Shown one piece after another: positions 16,754 to 25,290 of a stretch of DNA of 64,000 nucleotides. Origin of the DNA: Methanococcoides alaskense (GTDB lineage: Archaea > Halobacteriota > Methanosarcinia > Methanosarcinales > Methanosarcinaceae); contig NZ_JAVDQI010000009.1 of NCBI RefSeq assembly GCF_031454185.1, forward strand, positions 1-64,000. Reading direction: 5' to 3'. The notes under the pieces were generated by a model that did not search any database, was not told where the DNA came from, and was given only the letters and a program-made list of their open reading frames with translations. The position numbers were made by a program, and so were the translations under genes. Position 1 is the first letter of the stretch, and each line of letters begins with the position of its first letter.

Positions 16754-17415
16754 TAATACCCCTGCTACTTATAACTATGGCAGTATTATTATTTCAATTT
16801 TTGTGGATACATGCGTAATTTATTTTTATGAAAAAACTAGTCGAAATGCAACTCATAAAATTGATCATCAGAGTTTTGAAGAAACTAGAATTGAACAATA
16901 AGTCTTCAAGATCGAAGAAATTTACTTAAAGTGCTTTTTTCAAAAGGAGCAAAGAGTTCAAAATGTAGGCACTGGTTTCTTAGACAAATAAAGCATTTAA
17001 GAGTTTGATCGCTGACACATGCACCTTAGCATCCAACCTTTTTTTGAAGCTTATATTTATACTACGCTTGCTTAAAGTATAACTTCTTTTTTGTGTTATG
17101 GAATACAGAGCAATGGGATGTATAGCAGTCAAATTGCCTACATTGCAGGATGAACATTGAATTTTAGCGGTATTGTTCTGATATTAGTATTTGTAATTAC
17201 ACTTACTTTCCGAACTTCTATCATGCATAGTGCAAAAATTGCATTTTTCAAACTGTTATTTTAATATATTTCACATCTGCTTTCATTGTCCCTTAACTTC
17301 TTTGATGGTCACAAAATGTATCTAATTGCGCAAATGAAATATAACAAATAATATATATGATAAATATTAAAGATAATCGATATTATACATGAGAAATTGA
17401 GGACGATAATCGAAT
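16754..17415. other. 662-base non-coding gap
   Basis: AT-rich DNA between the divergent corA and the kinase at 17416. It contains a diverged copy of the tRNA-Ser 3' flank (17024-17090) and a 33-codon open frame at 16828-16929 rich in Lys and Leu, which I do not regard as a gene. The last 80 bases (AATAATATATATGATAAATATT) probably hold the promoter of the kinase. I see no RNA gene. Confidence 0.6.
17024..17090 (+). repeat. Diverged copy of tRNA-Ser 3' end and flank
   Basis: CCTTAGCATCCA followed by TTTTTGAAGCT, TACTACG and TTCTTTT lines up with 1303-1369 (CCTCAGCGTCCA, TTTTCGAAGTT, TACTACG, TTCTTTT), with similar spacing and clear identity by eye over about 67 bases. It carries no intact tRNA. 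It may be an old attachment or duplication scar. Confidence 0.5.
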
Positions 17416-20316
17416 ATGGATGGAACGGAAGACATTCGGAGCGATTTAGCTTTGGAAGGATATTGTAAAGCTCAAGCCGAATCGACCGTTGATTCCGGGA
17501 TCTTAAATTCTATTTTTGATGATCTGCCTTTGATAATGGTCCTTATCGATGAGGACGGAATAATTAAAAATATAAATCGAGCTGCCACTGTTAAATTGGG
17601 GAAGGATAGAAAGGATTGTGTTGGTCTTCTTGGTGGCGAAATATTTCAATGTATAAATTCATTTTCAGGAGAAGGATGTGGGAAAAACATAGAATGCCTA
17701 GATTGTGTTGTCCGAAGATCCATACTGCACACTTTTAAGACCGGAGAGAACATTTACAAAAAGGAAGGTGAATTGGACATAGTAACCAATGGTCTTCCCG
17801 TACCAATTCATTTTTTAATTTCCACGATCCTGATACAAGGTGAAAATGGTCCAAATGTCTCATTGGTCGTGGATGATATATCAGAGATCAAAAGGACAAA
17901 TGAGATCATCAAACGAAAACTTGAGATAGAAAAGGTAGTATCGCACACTTCTTCGATGTTCATCTCCAGTAAAGATATTGATCTTAACATAGATTTTGCA
18001 CTGGAGAAAATTTGTAACTTGTGTGGAAGTAGCAGAAGTTACGTTTTTCTGATCCGTGACAATGGAACTCAGATGGACAACACCCATGAGTATTGTCCGG
18101 AGGGTGTGGAAGCTCACAAAGAGAACCTTCAAGGCCTCCCCGTAGATATGTTCCCCTGGTGGATGAACAAACTCCACAATGGTGAATCGATCCATATTAA
18201 AGATGTCTCAGCATTACCCGAAGAAGCATCAGCTGAAAAAGAGATCCTGGAGATGCAAGAGATCCGATCATTGCTAGTCTTGCCTCTGAACAGGGATAAT
18301 GAACTTATCGGATTTATCGGATTGGACAATGTTCAAAATACTAGAGAGTGGGAAGAAGAAGATATTTCCATTCTTCGTATAGTATCCCATATAATAGGAA
18401 CTAGTCTCGAGCGCAAGCAAGCAGAGGATACAATGCGAGATAGTGAAGAAAAACTGCGCAACATCGTGGAGAATAGCACTAATCTCTTCTATTCACATAC
18501 ACCGGACCACGAATTAACATATCTTAACCCTCAGTGCCGTGAATTCCTTCAATGTGAACCCGAGGAAGCCATGGTCAGATGGAGCAAAATCGCCACCGAC
18601 GATCCCGTCAACAAAGAAGGATTAGCGCTTACCGAGAAAGCGATCAAAACCGGAAAAAAACAGCCATCATACCAAATGGAAGTTGCAGGAAAGAAAGGGC
18701 GAAATATCTGGGCAGAGGTAAACGAAACACCTATCGTAAAAGATGGAAAAACCGTAGCTATCGTTGGTTCTTTAACCAACATTACCTCGCGCAAGAAGGT
18801 GGAAGAAGAACTGGAGGAACGCCTGATGTTCCAAGAGGCAGTACTGGACTGTATCGCAAATGGCATCGTAGCCTGCGATCAGGAGGGGACACTGACGTAT
18901 TTCAACCGGGCCATATGCGCGCTCCATGGCTTCCCCATTGAACCAATCCCGGCGGAGGAGTGGGCGAACCACTACAGCCTGCACGAGCCGGATGGCAAAA
19001 CGCCGCTGACGCTTGAGCGTAACCCACTGATACGGGCGTGGAAGGGTGAAGATGTGTCCAACCAGGAAATGGTCATCGCAATGAAAGGACTTGCACCTCA
19101 CACGCTAATTGCCACTGGACGCAAACTGACCGATATCAAGGGGAATCCACTCGGAGCAGTAGTGTCGATGAATGACATCACTGAGCGGAAGCAGATAGAA
19201 ACTGCTTTACAAAGATCTGAACAAAAGTTCAGAACATTTTTTAACAATTCTAATGATCCAACCCTAATATACGATTTTGATGGCATCATCTTGGAAGTGA
19301 ATGAAGTTGCTTGTGAATTCACAGGTTATAGCAGGGATGAGATGTTGAGTATGTCAGTGATGGACTTGGATTCTCCTGAAAAAGCAGCAAGAATAACTGA
19401 TAATATCAAGCATTTACAAGAGGGAAAACGTGCCATATTTGAAAGCATAGCTCTTTGCAAAGACGGCACTCCTATCCCTATAGAACTAAGCAACAGTGTC
19501 ATTGAATATAATGGTAAAACAGCTGTCCTTTCCACTTCCAGAAACCTGACCGAGCGGAAGCAAGCAGAAGACGCAATGATAAATGCCAAAATTGCTGCTG
19601 AAGATGCTAATCGGGCCAAATCCGAATTTATCGCAAATATGAGCCATGAGCTAAGGACACCTCTTAATTCGGTCATTGGTTTCTCAGATGTACTGTACAC
19701 TGAAAAATCTGGCACTTTGAACGAAACTCAGAAGCGCTACATTAATAATGTTTCTACAAATGGAAAACGGCTTTTGATACTGATCAATGCGTTATTGGAT
19801 TTCTCAAAGGTAGAAAGCGAAAAGATGGAGTTGAAAATAGAAGAATTCATTTTGACCAGATTAATTGAAGAAATAGAAACTTCAATAATACCTTTATCTT
19901 CAAAGAAGGATATTGAACTTAAATTTAATATAGACATCAGAATGCCCATTATAAAAGCAGACAGAACAAAGCTCAAGCAGATCCTCTACAATCTGATAGG
20001 TAATGCCATCAAGTTCACAGAACGAGGAGGTTTTGTGACTATTGAATCCCGAACCTCTGAAGATAATATTTCATTTTTTGTAAAAGATAATGGTATTGGG
20101 ATCTTGTCCGAGGATATGAAGAAACTATTTCGACCATTTGTCCAGATCGATTCATCACGTACACGGGAATATGGAGGTATTGGTCTCGGTCTCACCATTG
20201 TCAAAAAATTTGTGGAAATGCAGGGAGGCGAAGTTTGGGTTGAGACCGAAGTTGGAAAAGGAAGTGAATTTGGATTTACCTTACCAAATTATCCTGAGAT
20301 AATAGCTTGTGATTAA
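17416..20316 (+). CDS. Multi-PAS/GAF histidine kinase
   Basis: This 966-residue soluble sensor kinase has, in order: an N-terminal PAS (about 28-155) with a Cys-rich insert (CINSFSGEGCGKN, ECLDCVVR) that could bind metal or sense redox; a GAF domain (about 170-340); three further PAS domains (about 350-460, 470-590, 600-710), each ending near ITERK or LTERK; HisKA with His744 in NMSHELRTPLN; and an ATPase domain (N box YNLIGNAIKFT, DNGIGI, GGIGLGLTIVKK). The region at about 18840-19110 is richer in G+C than its surroundings, so one PAS may have been acquired from elsewhere. GAGGACG precedes the ATG. No response regulator is adjacent. Confidence 0.9.
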   Translation: MDGTEDIRSDLALEGYCKAQAESTVDSGILNSIFDDLPLIMVLIDEDGIIKNINRAATVKLGKDRKDCVGLLGGEIFQCINSFSGEGCGKNIECLDCVVRRSILHTFKTGENIYKKEGELDIVTNGLPVPIHFLISTILIQGENGPNVSLVVDDISEIKRTNEIIKRKLEIEKVVSHTSSMFISSKDIDLNIDFALEKICNLCGSSRSYVFLIRDNGTQMDNTHEYCPEGVEAHKENLQGLPVDMFPWWMNKLHNGESIHIKDVSALPEEASAEKEILEMQEIRSLLVLPLNRDNELIGFIGLDNVQNTREWEEEDISILRIVSHIIGTSLERKQAEDTMRDSEEKLRNIVENSTNLFYSHTPDHELTYLNPQCREFLQCEPEEAMVRWSKIATDDPVNKEGLALTEKAIKTGKKQPSYQMEVAGKKGRNIWAEVNETPIVKDGKTVAIVGSLTNITSRKKVEEELEERLMFQEAVLDCIANGIVACDQEGTLTYFNRAICALHGFPIEPIPAEEWANHYSLHEPDGKTPLTLERNPLIRAWKGEDVSNQEMVIAMKGLAPHTLIATGRKLTDIKGNPLGAVVSMNDITERKQIETALQRSEQKFRTFFNNSNDPTLIYDFDGIILEVNEVACEFTGYSRDEMLSMSVMDLDSPEKAARITDNIKHLQEGKRAIFESIALCKDGTPIPIELSNSVIEYNGKTAVLSTSRNLTERKQAEDAMINAKIAAEDANRAKSEFIANMSHELRTPLNSVIGFSDVLYTEKSGTLNETQKRYINNVSTNGKRLLILINALLDFSKVESEKMELKIEEFILTRLIEEIETSIIPLSSKKDIELKFNIDIRMPIIKADRTKLKQILYNLIGNAIKFTERGGFVTIESRTSEDNISFFVKDNGIGILSEDMKKLFRPFVQIDSSRTREYGGIGLGLTIVKKFVEMQGGEVWVETEVGKGSEFGFTLPNYPEIIACD

Positions 20317-20391
20317 TATTTGACGTATCTGACGAAGAGGTCAAACCAAAAGTGACCACATTGTCAACATAACCATAGAAATATAATTAGA

Positions 20392-21054
20392 TCACCCAAA
20401 TCGTGGACCACCGTAATCTGCATTATTGTTATATCCCCTGCTTTCCCAGTACCCCTCATATGGTTCATTAATAACCTCAATGTCAGTTATCCATTTTGCC
20501 CACTTGTAACCGTATTTGCTTTCAGCAACAAGCTGAAGCGGGAAACCTCGGTCTTGAGGAAGGGTTACATCATTGAGGCGGTAAGCGAGAATTATGTTGT
20601 TGTCGATGAGATAGTCCAGATCAAGGGATGTAGAGTATCCATCTGCTGAATAAAAAATAACTGTTGTTGCCCCTTCCTGAACACCTGCCTCATCAAGCAA
20701 TGTAGCAACTGGCACACCGGTCCATTTTCCAGTAAAATCCCAACCTTCAACGCAATTGAGATCGAGCACCTTTGAAACGTTCGGATAAGAAGTGATCTGA
20801 TCATAGGTCAATTCCAATGGTTCATCGACCATACCATTGATGTTCAACAGATAAGTATCCTCAATTATCCTCTGAGTCCCTTTAATGGCATTGTTCCTCT
20901 GCTCACTTATAGGAGTTAGCTCGATCCCCTGAGATTCAAAAATTTCCACCTCATCACCATGTATACCAACATCATCCCCACCTGTATCTGAAGATATACA
21001 GCCTGAACTTAACAGGAAAAAGCACAAGATAACAAAGATACCAATCATTTTCAT
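20392..21054 (-). CDS. Molybdopterin-dependent oxidoreductase lipoprotein
   Basis: This 220-residue exported protein starts at 21054 (MKMIGIFVILCF), giving a lipoprotein signal with lipobox LSSGC; earlier in-frame starts add an unlikely leader. The mature part is a sulfite-oxidase-fold molybdopterin domain: LNCVEGWDFTGKWTGVPVATLL contains the conserved Cys that ligates Mo. Then come STSLDLDY, LPQDRGFPLQLVAESKYGYKWAKWI and GYWESRGYNN. It probably acts on the outer face of the membrane; the substrate is unknown (sulfoxide or oxyanion reductases of the MsrP/YedY type are related). It is divergent from the methyltransferase at 21192. Confidence 0.85.
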   Translation of the reverse strand: MKMIGIFVILCFFLLSSGCISSDTGGDDVGIHGDEVEIFESQGIELTPISEQRNNAIKGTQRIIEDTYLLNINGMVDEPLELTYDQITSYPNVSKVLDLNCVEGWDFTGKWTGVPVATLLDEAGVQEGATTVIFYSADGYSTSLDLDYLIDNNIILAYRLNDVTLPQDRGFPLQLVAESKYGYKWAKWITDIEVINEPYEGYWESRGYNNNADYGGPRFG

Positions 21055-21191
21055 CACAATAACCCCGTATAAGAATTGATGTTGATACATAAAATAACTT
21101 TTCATGGTGTGACTTGTAACCCACATGCCCTGCAACCGCATATGAAAAAATTACATATATTAAACAGACAGAACTTATATGGGGAAAGGGA

Positions 21192-21806
21192 TTGAACACA
21201 ACAAAAGATACACTCAGGAAATATAACCGCTATTCACATGTCTATGATCTTTTTGAATGGGTAATGGAACATATTGCTTTCAAAAAATGGCGGAAGGTCG
21301 TTTTCTCAAAAGTCGATGGAAAGTGCCTTGAAGTTGGGTTAGGCACAGGTAAGAACTTTGATCACTATCCTGAAAATGCTCAAATAGTAGCTATCGATCT
21401 TTCACCTGGAATGATGGGAAAAGCTAAGGGAAGAGCAGCAAAAGCAGATGTGGAAATGGTGGTAATGGATGCCCAGCATCTTGCATTCAAGGATAATGTA
21501 TTTGATTCGGTTGTAATGACATTTGTACTTTGTTCGGTACCAGATCCTGTAAAAGGAGTGGAAGAATGCGTACGTGTCTGCAAACCTGAAGGTAAGATAA
21601 TAGATCTGGAACATGTTCGCAGCAAGTACCGAATAATTGCATTTATGGAAGAGCTGATGAACCCGATAACAAGCGGATTCTTCGGGTTCAATGTCAATAG
21701 GAATACAAGAAGTAATATCGAAGCCGGAGGAGCAATTGTTGTCGATGATCACAAATTCGCATTTTTCGATGTATTCAGGCTCTTTATTAGTAAACCGAAC
21801 AAATAA
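21192..21806 (+). CDS. Class I SAM-dependent methyltransferase
   Basis: This 204-residue enzyme has the Rossmann motif LEVGLGTGKNFDHYP (SAM binding), the acidic end of strand 2 (AIDLSPGMM), motif II (FDSVVMTFVLCSVPDP) and the following strand. It belongs to the UbiE/phosphatidylethanolamine-methyltransferase-like group, and the substrate may be a lipid or small molecule. The start is TTG with GGGGAAAGGGA upstream. It is divergent from the molybdopterin lipoprotein gene. Confidence 0.85.
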   Translation: MNTTKDTLRKYNRYSHVYDLFEWVMEHIAFKKWRKVVFSKVDGKCLEVGLGTGKNFDHYPENAQIVAIDLSPGMMGKAKGRAAKADVEMVVMDAQHLAFKDNVFDSVVMTFVLCSVPDPVKGVEECVRVCKPEGKIIDLEHVRSKYRIIAFMEELMNPITSGFFGFNVNRNTRSNIEAGGAIVVDDHKFAFFDVFRLFISKPNK

Positions 21807-21975
21807 GGTCATATATACCAAACAAGGAATAAACAATATCAAAAGAATATACCGAAAATGGTAAAGCAGAATTTTAAACGATGAAAAACAGATTCTTTTG
21901 AAGTTACCGATATGATTATAAATGATTAATCATTATGGATACCTATTCAAATACACAACAAAAGAGGCGAATATA

Positions 21976-22293
21976 ATGGAAGATGACTACGATGAACTTG
22001 ATGATATTATAATGCAGAAACCTTCAGAGGGAGACAGAGTAAGGATGGAACACGAAATGCTTGACAAAGCTGCATCCCACCCAATAAGAAGACAGATCGT
22101 AACATCTATTGGTGTATTCGGTAAAGCGGAAGCTGACATAAAGGCTGAAGTGGAAGCCGATGATAATGCAATAAAGTATCACATGGACTTTTTAAAAAAT
22201 GCTAATATCGTTGTGGTCAAGGAAGATCTTTTCAGATTGACGGATAGTGGCGTTGACATGCTGGCCTCTATCAAGGACCATAAGGACAAATAA
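21976..22293 (+). CDS. Small winged-helix (ArsR-like) regulator
   Basis: This 105-residue protein starts at 21976, after AAAGAGGCGAATATA. A short acidic N-terminus leads into a winged helix: HEMLDKAASHPIRRQIVTSIGVF, AIKYHMDFLKNANIVVV (recognition helix) and a wing ending FRLTDSGVDML. It is probably a DNA-binding repressor or activator. A terminator hairpin follows, so it is not in the mch transcript, though it could regulate mch. Confidence 0.75.
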   Translation: MEDDYDELDDIIMQKPSEGDRVRMEHEMLDKAASHPIRRQIVTSIGVFGKAEADIKAEVEADDNAIKYHMDFLKNANIVVVKEDLFRLTDSGVDMLASIKDHKDK

Positions 22294-22314
22294 ATACACA
22301 TCATCAGGTCTTTC

Positions 22315-22348
22315 TCAGGGCAGTTGAACTGCCCTGATCCCCTTTTTT
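22315..22348 (+). terminator. Intrinsic-like terminator hairpin
   Basis: A perfect 9-bp stem (TCAGGGCAG and CTGCCCTGA, loop TTGAA) is followed by CCCC and six T. It separates the winged-helix gene from mch. Confidence 0.8.
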
Positions 22349-22399
22349 AAATTTTAGCTATCTCCGGCACTATTTGGACTAGCTTCGTGCAATCGGCAC

Positions 22400-22407
22400 T
22401 TTTATAT
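22400..22407 (+). promoter_or_regulatory. Likely TATA box of mch
   Basis: CTTTTATATCC lies about 46 bases before the mch ATG, in a GC-richer setting, giving a leader of about 20 bases. Placement is by consensus only. Confidence 0.5.
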
Positions 22408-22452
22408 CCTCCCCGAGCTAATCAAAGACACCAATAATAATGAGTGATAACC

Positions 22453-23415
22453 ATGATAAGTGTCAATGAAAAAGGACTAGCGATCATCGATGAGATGTTA
22501 GACTGGGAAGAAGATGTAAAGATAGAATCAAAAGTGCTTGAGAACGGCGCAACCATCATCGACTGTGGTGTGAACACCGAAGGCGGTTATGATGCAGGTA
22601 TGTACCTCTCACGCCTCTGCCTTGCAGACCTTGCTGAGATCAGCTACACAAAGGTAGATCTCGATGGATTAGCAGTACCTGCAATTCAAGTCGCTACCGA
22701 TCATCCTACCATCGCATGTATGGCATCACAGTATGCAGGCTGGAGAATTGCAGTCGGTGACTACTTTGGAATGGGCTCAGGTCCTGCAAGGGGTCTCGGA
22801 CTCAAACCAAAAGAGCTCTACGAAGAGATCGGATACAAAGACGATGCTGATGCAGCAGTCCTTGTAATGGAATCCGACAAACTTCCAAACGAGGAGATCG
22901 TCGAGTACATTGCAAAGCATTGCAGTGTAGAGCCACAGAACGTTTACATTGCTGTAGCACCAACCTCATCAATTGCAGGATCAGTCCAGATCTCCGCAAG
23001 GGTTGTTGAAACAGGTATCCACAAGCTCGAATCCATCGGTTTCGACATCAACACCATCAAGAGCGGTTTCGGTATTGCTCCTATCGCACCTATTGTCGGA
23101 GACGATACCAAGTGCATGGGTTCCACCAATGACTGTATCATCTACTGTGGTGAGACATACTACACAGTTGAATATGGAGACGAAGAGAAACTCGAAGACT
23201 TCGTGAAGAAGGCACCATCCTCAACATCAAGGGACTTTGGCAAACCATTCTACACAACCTTCAAGGAAGCAGGATTCGACTTCTTCAAGGTTGACGCAGG
23301 AATGTTCGCACCTGCAAAGATCACCATCAACGACCTCAAGTCAAAGAAGTCATTCACCAGCGGTCGCATCAACCCTGGCATTCTGCTCGAATCATTCGGC
23401 GTCAAGAACGTATAA
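22453..23415 (+). CDS. mch: Methenyltetrahydromethanopterin cyclohydrolase
   Basis: This 320-residue enzyme interconverts methenyl- and formyl-tetrahydro(sarcino)methanopterin in the C1 pathway. In methylotrophic methanogens it runs in the oxidative direction from methyl groups toward CO2. The sequence is full-length and typical (MISVNEKGLAIIDEML, SQYAGWRIAVGDYFGMGSGPARG, YIAVAPTSSIAGSVQISARVVE, FGIAPIAPI). ATG at 22453 is preferred because GTGATAACC lies right before it; reading from GTG at 22444 would swallow that site. Codon use is biased to frequent codons, as in other high-expression genes. It is followed by DUF2124. Confidence 0.97.
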   Translation: MISVNEKGLAIIDEMLDWEEDVKIESKVLENGATIIDCGVNTEGGYDAGMYLSRLCLADLAEISYTKVDLDGLAVPAIQVATDHPTIACMASQYAGWRIAVGDYFGMGSGPARGLGLKPKELYEEIGYKDDADAAVLVMESDKLPNEEIVEYIAKHCSVEPQNVYIAVAPTSSIAGSVQISARVVETGIHKLESIGFDINTIKSGFGIAPIAPIVGDDTKCMGSTNDCIIYCGETYYTVEYGDEEKLEDFVKKAPSSTSRDFGKPFYTTFKEAGFDFFKVDAGMFAPAKITINDLKSKKSFTSGRINPGILLESFGVKNV

Positions 23416-23428
23416 GTAAATTCAGAAT

Positions 23429-23464
23429 GCGGCCATCATTTATGGCTGCGATATTTCTTTTTTT
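23429..23464 (+). terminator. Hairpin and T-run after mch
   Basis: GCGGCCAT and ATGGCTGC form an 8-bp stem with one G-T pair around a CATTT loop, followed by TTTCTTTTTTT. It may end or reduce mch transcription ahead of the DUF2124 gene. Confidence 0.55.
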
Positions 23465-23473
23465 GGAGGATAA

Positions 23474-23947
23474 ATGGTAACAATAGATAGTTCCAGTGGA
23501 GTTGGCGGTCTTTTAACATCTTTTAGAAAGCTTGCCAAGGACTCAAACAAAATTATGTTCATTGGCACAGCCGGATTCTGTACACCTTTTGCAGAACTTA
23601 TGGCATATGTCATACGTGACACCAATATAGAGATAGGTTTTATCCCAGAGACCAGACCTGAGGAAGCAAGGGAGATCATCAAAACACCTTTCGGAATGCA
23701 GATCGGAGATAATATAGACTTCCATGCAGATACTATTGTCCTTCTTGGCGGCCTTTCCATGCCAAAGATGGGCATAGACATCAATGACATGAAAACTACA
23801 ATTGAAAAGGTATTTGAGAACACGGAAAATAGAACTACCATCGGAGTCTGTTTCCAGTCAGCCTTTGAGAACCAGTGCTGGATAGGACCGATAGAGTTCG
23901 ATCACATCATTGATTCCCACCTATCGATCAAAACATTGAAAGCTTGA
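23474..23947 (+). CDS. DUF2124 family protein
   Basis: This 157-residue protein of the methanogen-restricted DUF2124 family has a flavodoxin/Rossmann-like feel: IMFIGTAGFCTPFAELMAY early, and ADTIVLLGGLSMPKMGI in the second half. Cys in CTPFAEL and GVCFQSAFENQCW could be functional. The function is unknown. It has a strong site (GGAGGATAA before ATG) and lies 58 bases after mch, so a link to C1 metabolism is suggested by position only. Confidence 0.8.
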   Translation: MVTIDSSSGVGGLLTSFRKLAKDSNKIMFIGTAGFCTPFAELMAYVIRDTNIEIGFIPETRPEEAREIIKTPFGMQIGDNIDFHADTIVLLGGLSMPKMGIDINDMKTTIEKVFENTENRTTIGVCFQSAFENQCWIGPIEFDHIIDSHLSIKTLKA

Positions 23948-24052
23948 ATTGGAAAAAATATCAAAGAATTAAGCATCTACATTATTTTTCTTTTTTAGTG
24001 CTCATTTTGTATTGTCATACCCCATCATTGATCCATAGAATGGGGTTACAAT

Positions 24053-25066
24053 TCATTTGATAAATGCATCCACAACAACATGCCATACCCCTGGCGAATA
24101 TTTTTTGATGTGATAGCATCCCATGATCTCAACATCCCTCCCAAGGGCTGATGCTGCATTCTTTATTCTCTGTATGGGGCGGTCAAAGACAAGGCATTCA
24201 GGTGTAGTCTCGTGATAATGCAGAATACCGCCCTCTTTCTTGATAGCAGATATCCCCTGCTGGAGATACTCATGAGTGGTGCCCACATATCCCATGATCA
24301 CACGGTCGGCAATGCCCACAGGCGTCACATCTTTACAATTCCCATTGATAGCTTCAATGACATCTTCCTGATGGTTCAGCCTTATGTTCTCAAGCAGATA
24401 GCCATGTGAGACAGGATTCAGTTCGATGGAATATACCTTTTTAGGATTACCATGGACTGCCAGAGGAATGGAAAAGTATCCTATGCCTGCGAACATATCT
24501 ACTACAACTTCATCCTTTCCGAGCTTACTCATACGTTTTTTCTCAGCAAGGTTGCCCTTTGAGAACATCAACTTCATCACATCGATCTTAAAAAGACATC
24601 CGTTCTCCTTCTGTATGGTCTCTGTCTTGTCACCAATGATGATCTCACGTTCAGGTTCCCTGAAAGGTCCTTTTATTCCAAGGTCCTGTACAACACAGTT
24701 ACATCGAGGATTCATCAAAAGAAGTTTTTCCGCGATATCTGTTCTGTAATTTCGGATCTCAGCAGGAATATGGGTTATTATGATATCACCTATCAACTGC
24801 CAGCTCGAAGGAACGTATCGCATGATCTCATCGGGAATGATACCTATTAGATGCTCTTTCAGTGAAGCAGTTGACCGATAGAATTCCGGGGTACTTTGTT
24901 CCACGACAGTGAAACCGGACACATCACGAAGAACGGGAATTTCAGCTATCCTGCCATCCAGTGAATCAACTACCACTATCTTCCGGGACCTATCCAACAC
25001 ATTCAACTCTACAAATTCAGCCCTTACAGCTTCAACTGATCCAATGGGTACAACAACAGCTTTCAT
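24053..25066 (-). CDS. taw2: tRNA wyosine aminocarboxypropyltransferase Taw2 (Trm5-related)
   Basis: This 337-residue enzyme is of the Trm5/TYW2 family, acting on G37 of tRNA-Phe. The C-terminal class I domain has DMFAGIGYFSIPLA (SAM motif I), YSIELNPVSHGYLLENIRLN and a motif IV reading MGYVGTTHEYL instead of the NPPY/NLP type of Trm5 methyltransferases, followed by GGILHYHE. That form fits Taw2, which transfers the aminocarboxypropyl group of SAM in wyosine synthesis. The N-terminal 130 residues match the family's RNA-binding part. Trm5 remains an alternative. It is divergent from msvR. Confidence 0.8.
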   Translation of the reverse strand: MKAVVVPIGSVEAVRAEFVELNVLDRSRKIVVVDSLDGRIAEIPVLRDVSGFTVVEQSTPEFYRSTASLKEHLIGIIPDEIMRYVPSSWQLIGDIIITHIPAEIRNYRTDIAEKLLLMNPRCNCVVQDLGIKGPFREPEREIIIGDKTETIQKENGCLFKIDVMKLMFSKGNLAEKKRMSKLGKDEVVVDMFAGIGYFSIPLAVHGNPKKVYSIELNPVSHGYLLENIRLNHQEDVIEAINGNCKDVTPVGIADRVIMGYVGTTHEYLQQGISAIKKEGGILHYHETTPECLVFDRPIQRIKNAASALGRDVEIMGCYHIKKYSPGVWHVVVDAFIK

Positions 25067-25242
25067 AGAATGGTCTGAATCTGCACTAAAGTAAAAATAA
25101 ACTAACGGTCAAAATTGGAAAGAAGAGTTGAAAATTGCTTAAAAAGCTGATAATATCCAATAACAAATCTAAAAATATTATTCAATGTAGGAAAATCACT
25201 TTAGAATACCTTGAAAAATCGATATATGTTGGAGCTTTATAA

Positions 25243-25258
25243 TTCGTTACATAGCGAA
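25243..25258 (+). promoter_or_regulatory. Putative MsvR operator
   Basis: TTCGTTACATAGCGAA is a 16-base inverted repeat (TTCG...CGAA) of the same length and outer half-sites as the MsvR box I recall (TTCGTA-N4-TACGAA). It ends two bases before the TATA box of the msvR-like gene, so a bound protein would block the BRE/TATA region. Confidence 0.6.
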
Positions 25259-25260
25259 CT

Positions 25261-25268
25261 TTTATATA
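25261..25268 (+). promoter_or_regulatory. TATA box of the msvR-like gene
   Basis: TTTATATA at 25261 lies 30 bases before the ATG at 25291, suggesting a very short or absent leader. Confidence 0.65.
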
Positions 25269-25290
25269 ATTCATATTTTAATTGTTCTAT

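Noticed and set aside
16828..16929. 33-codon open frame in the corA-kinase gap
   Set aside because: No ribosome binding site, simple Lys/Leu composition and AT-rich surroundings; chance is the better explanation.
18579..18941. 120-codon alternative frame inside the large kinase
   Set aside because: Arg/Lys-rich translation without features, fully inside conserved PAS coding.
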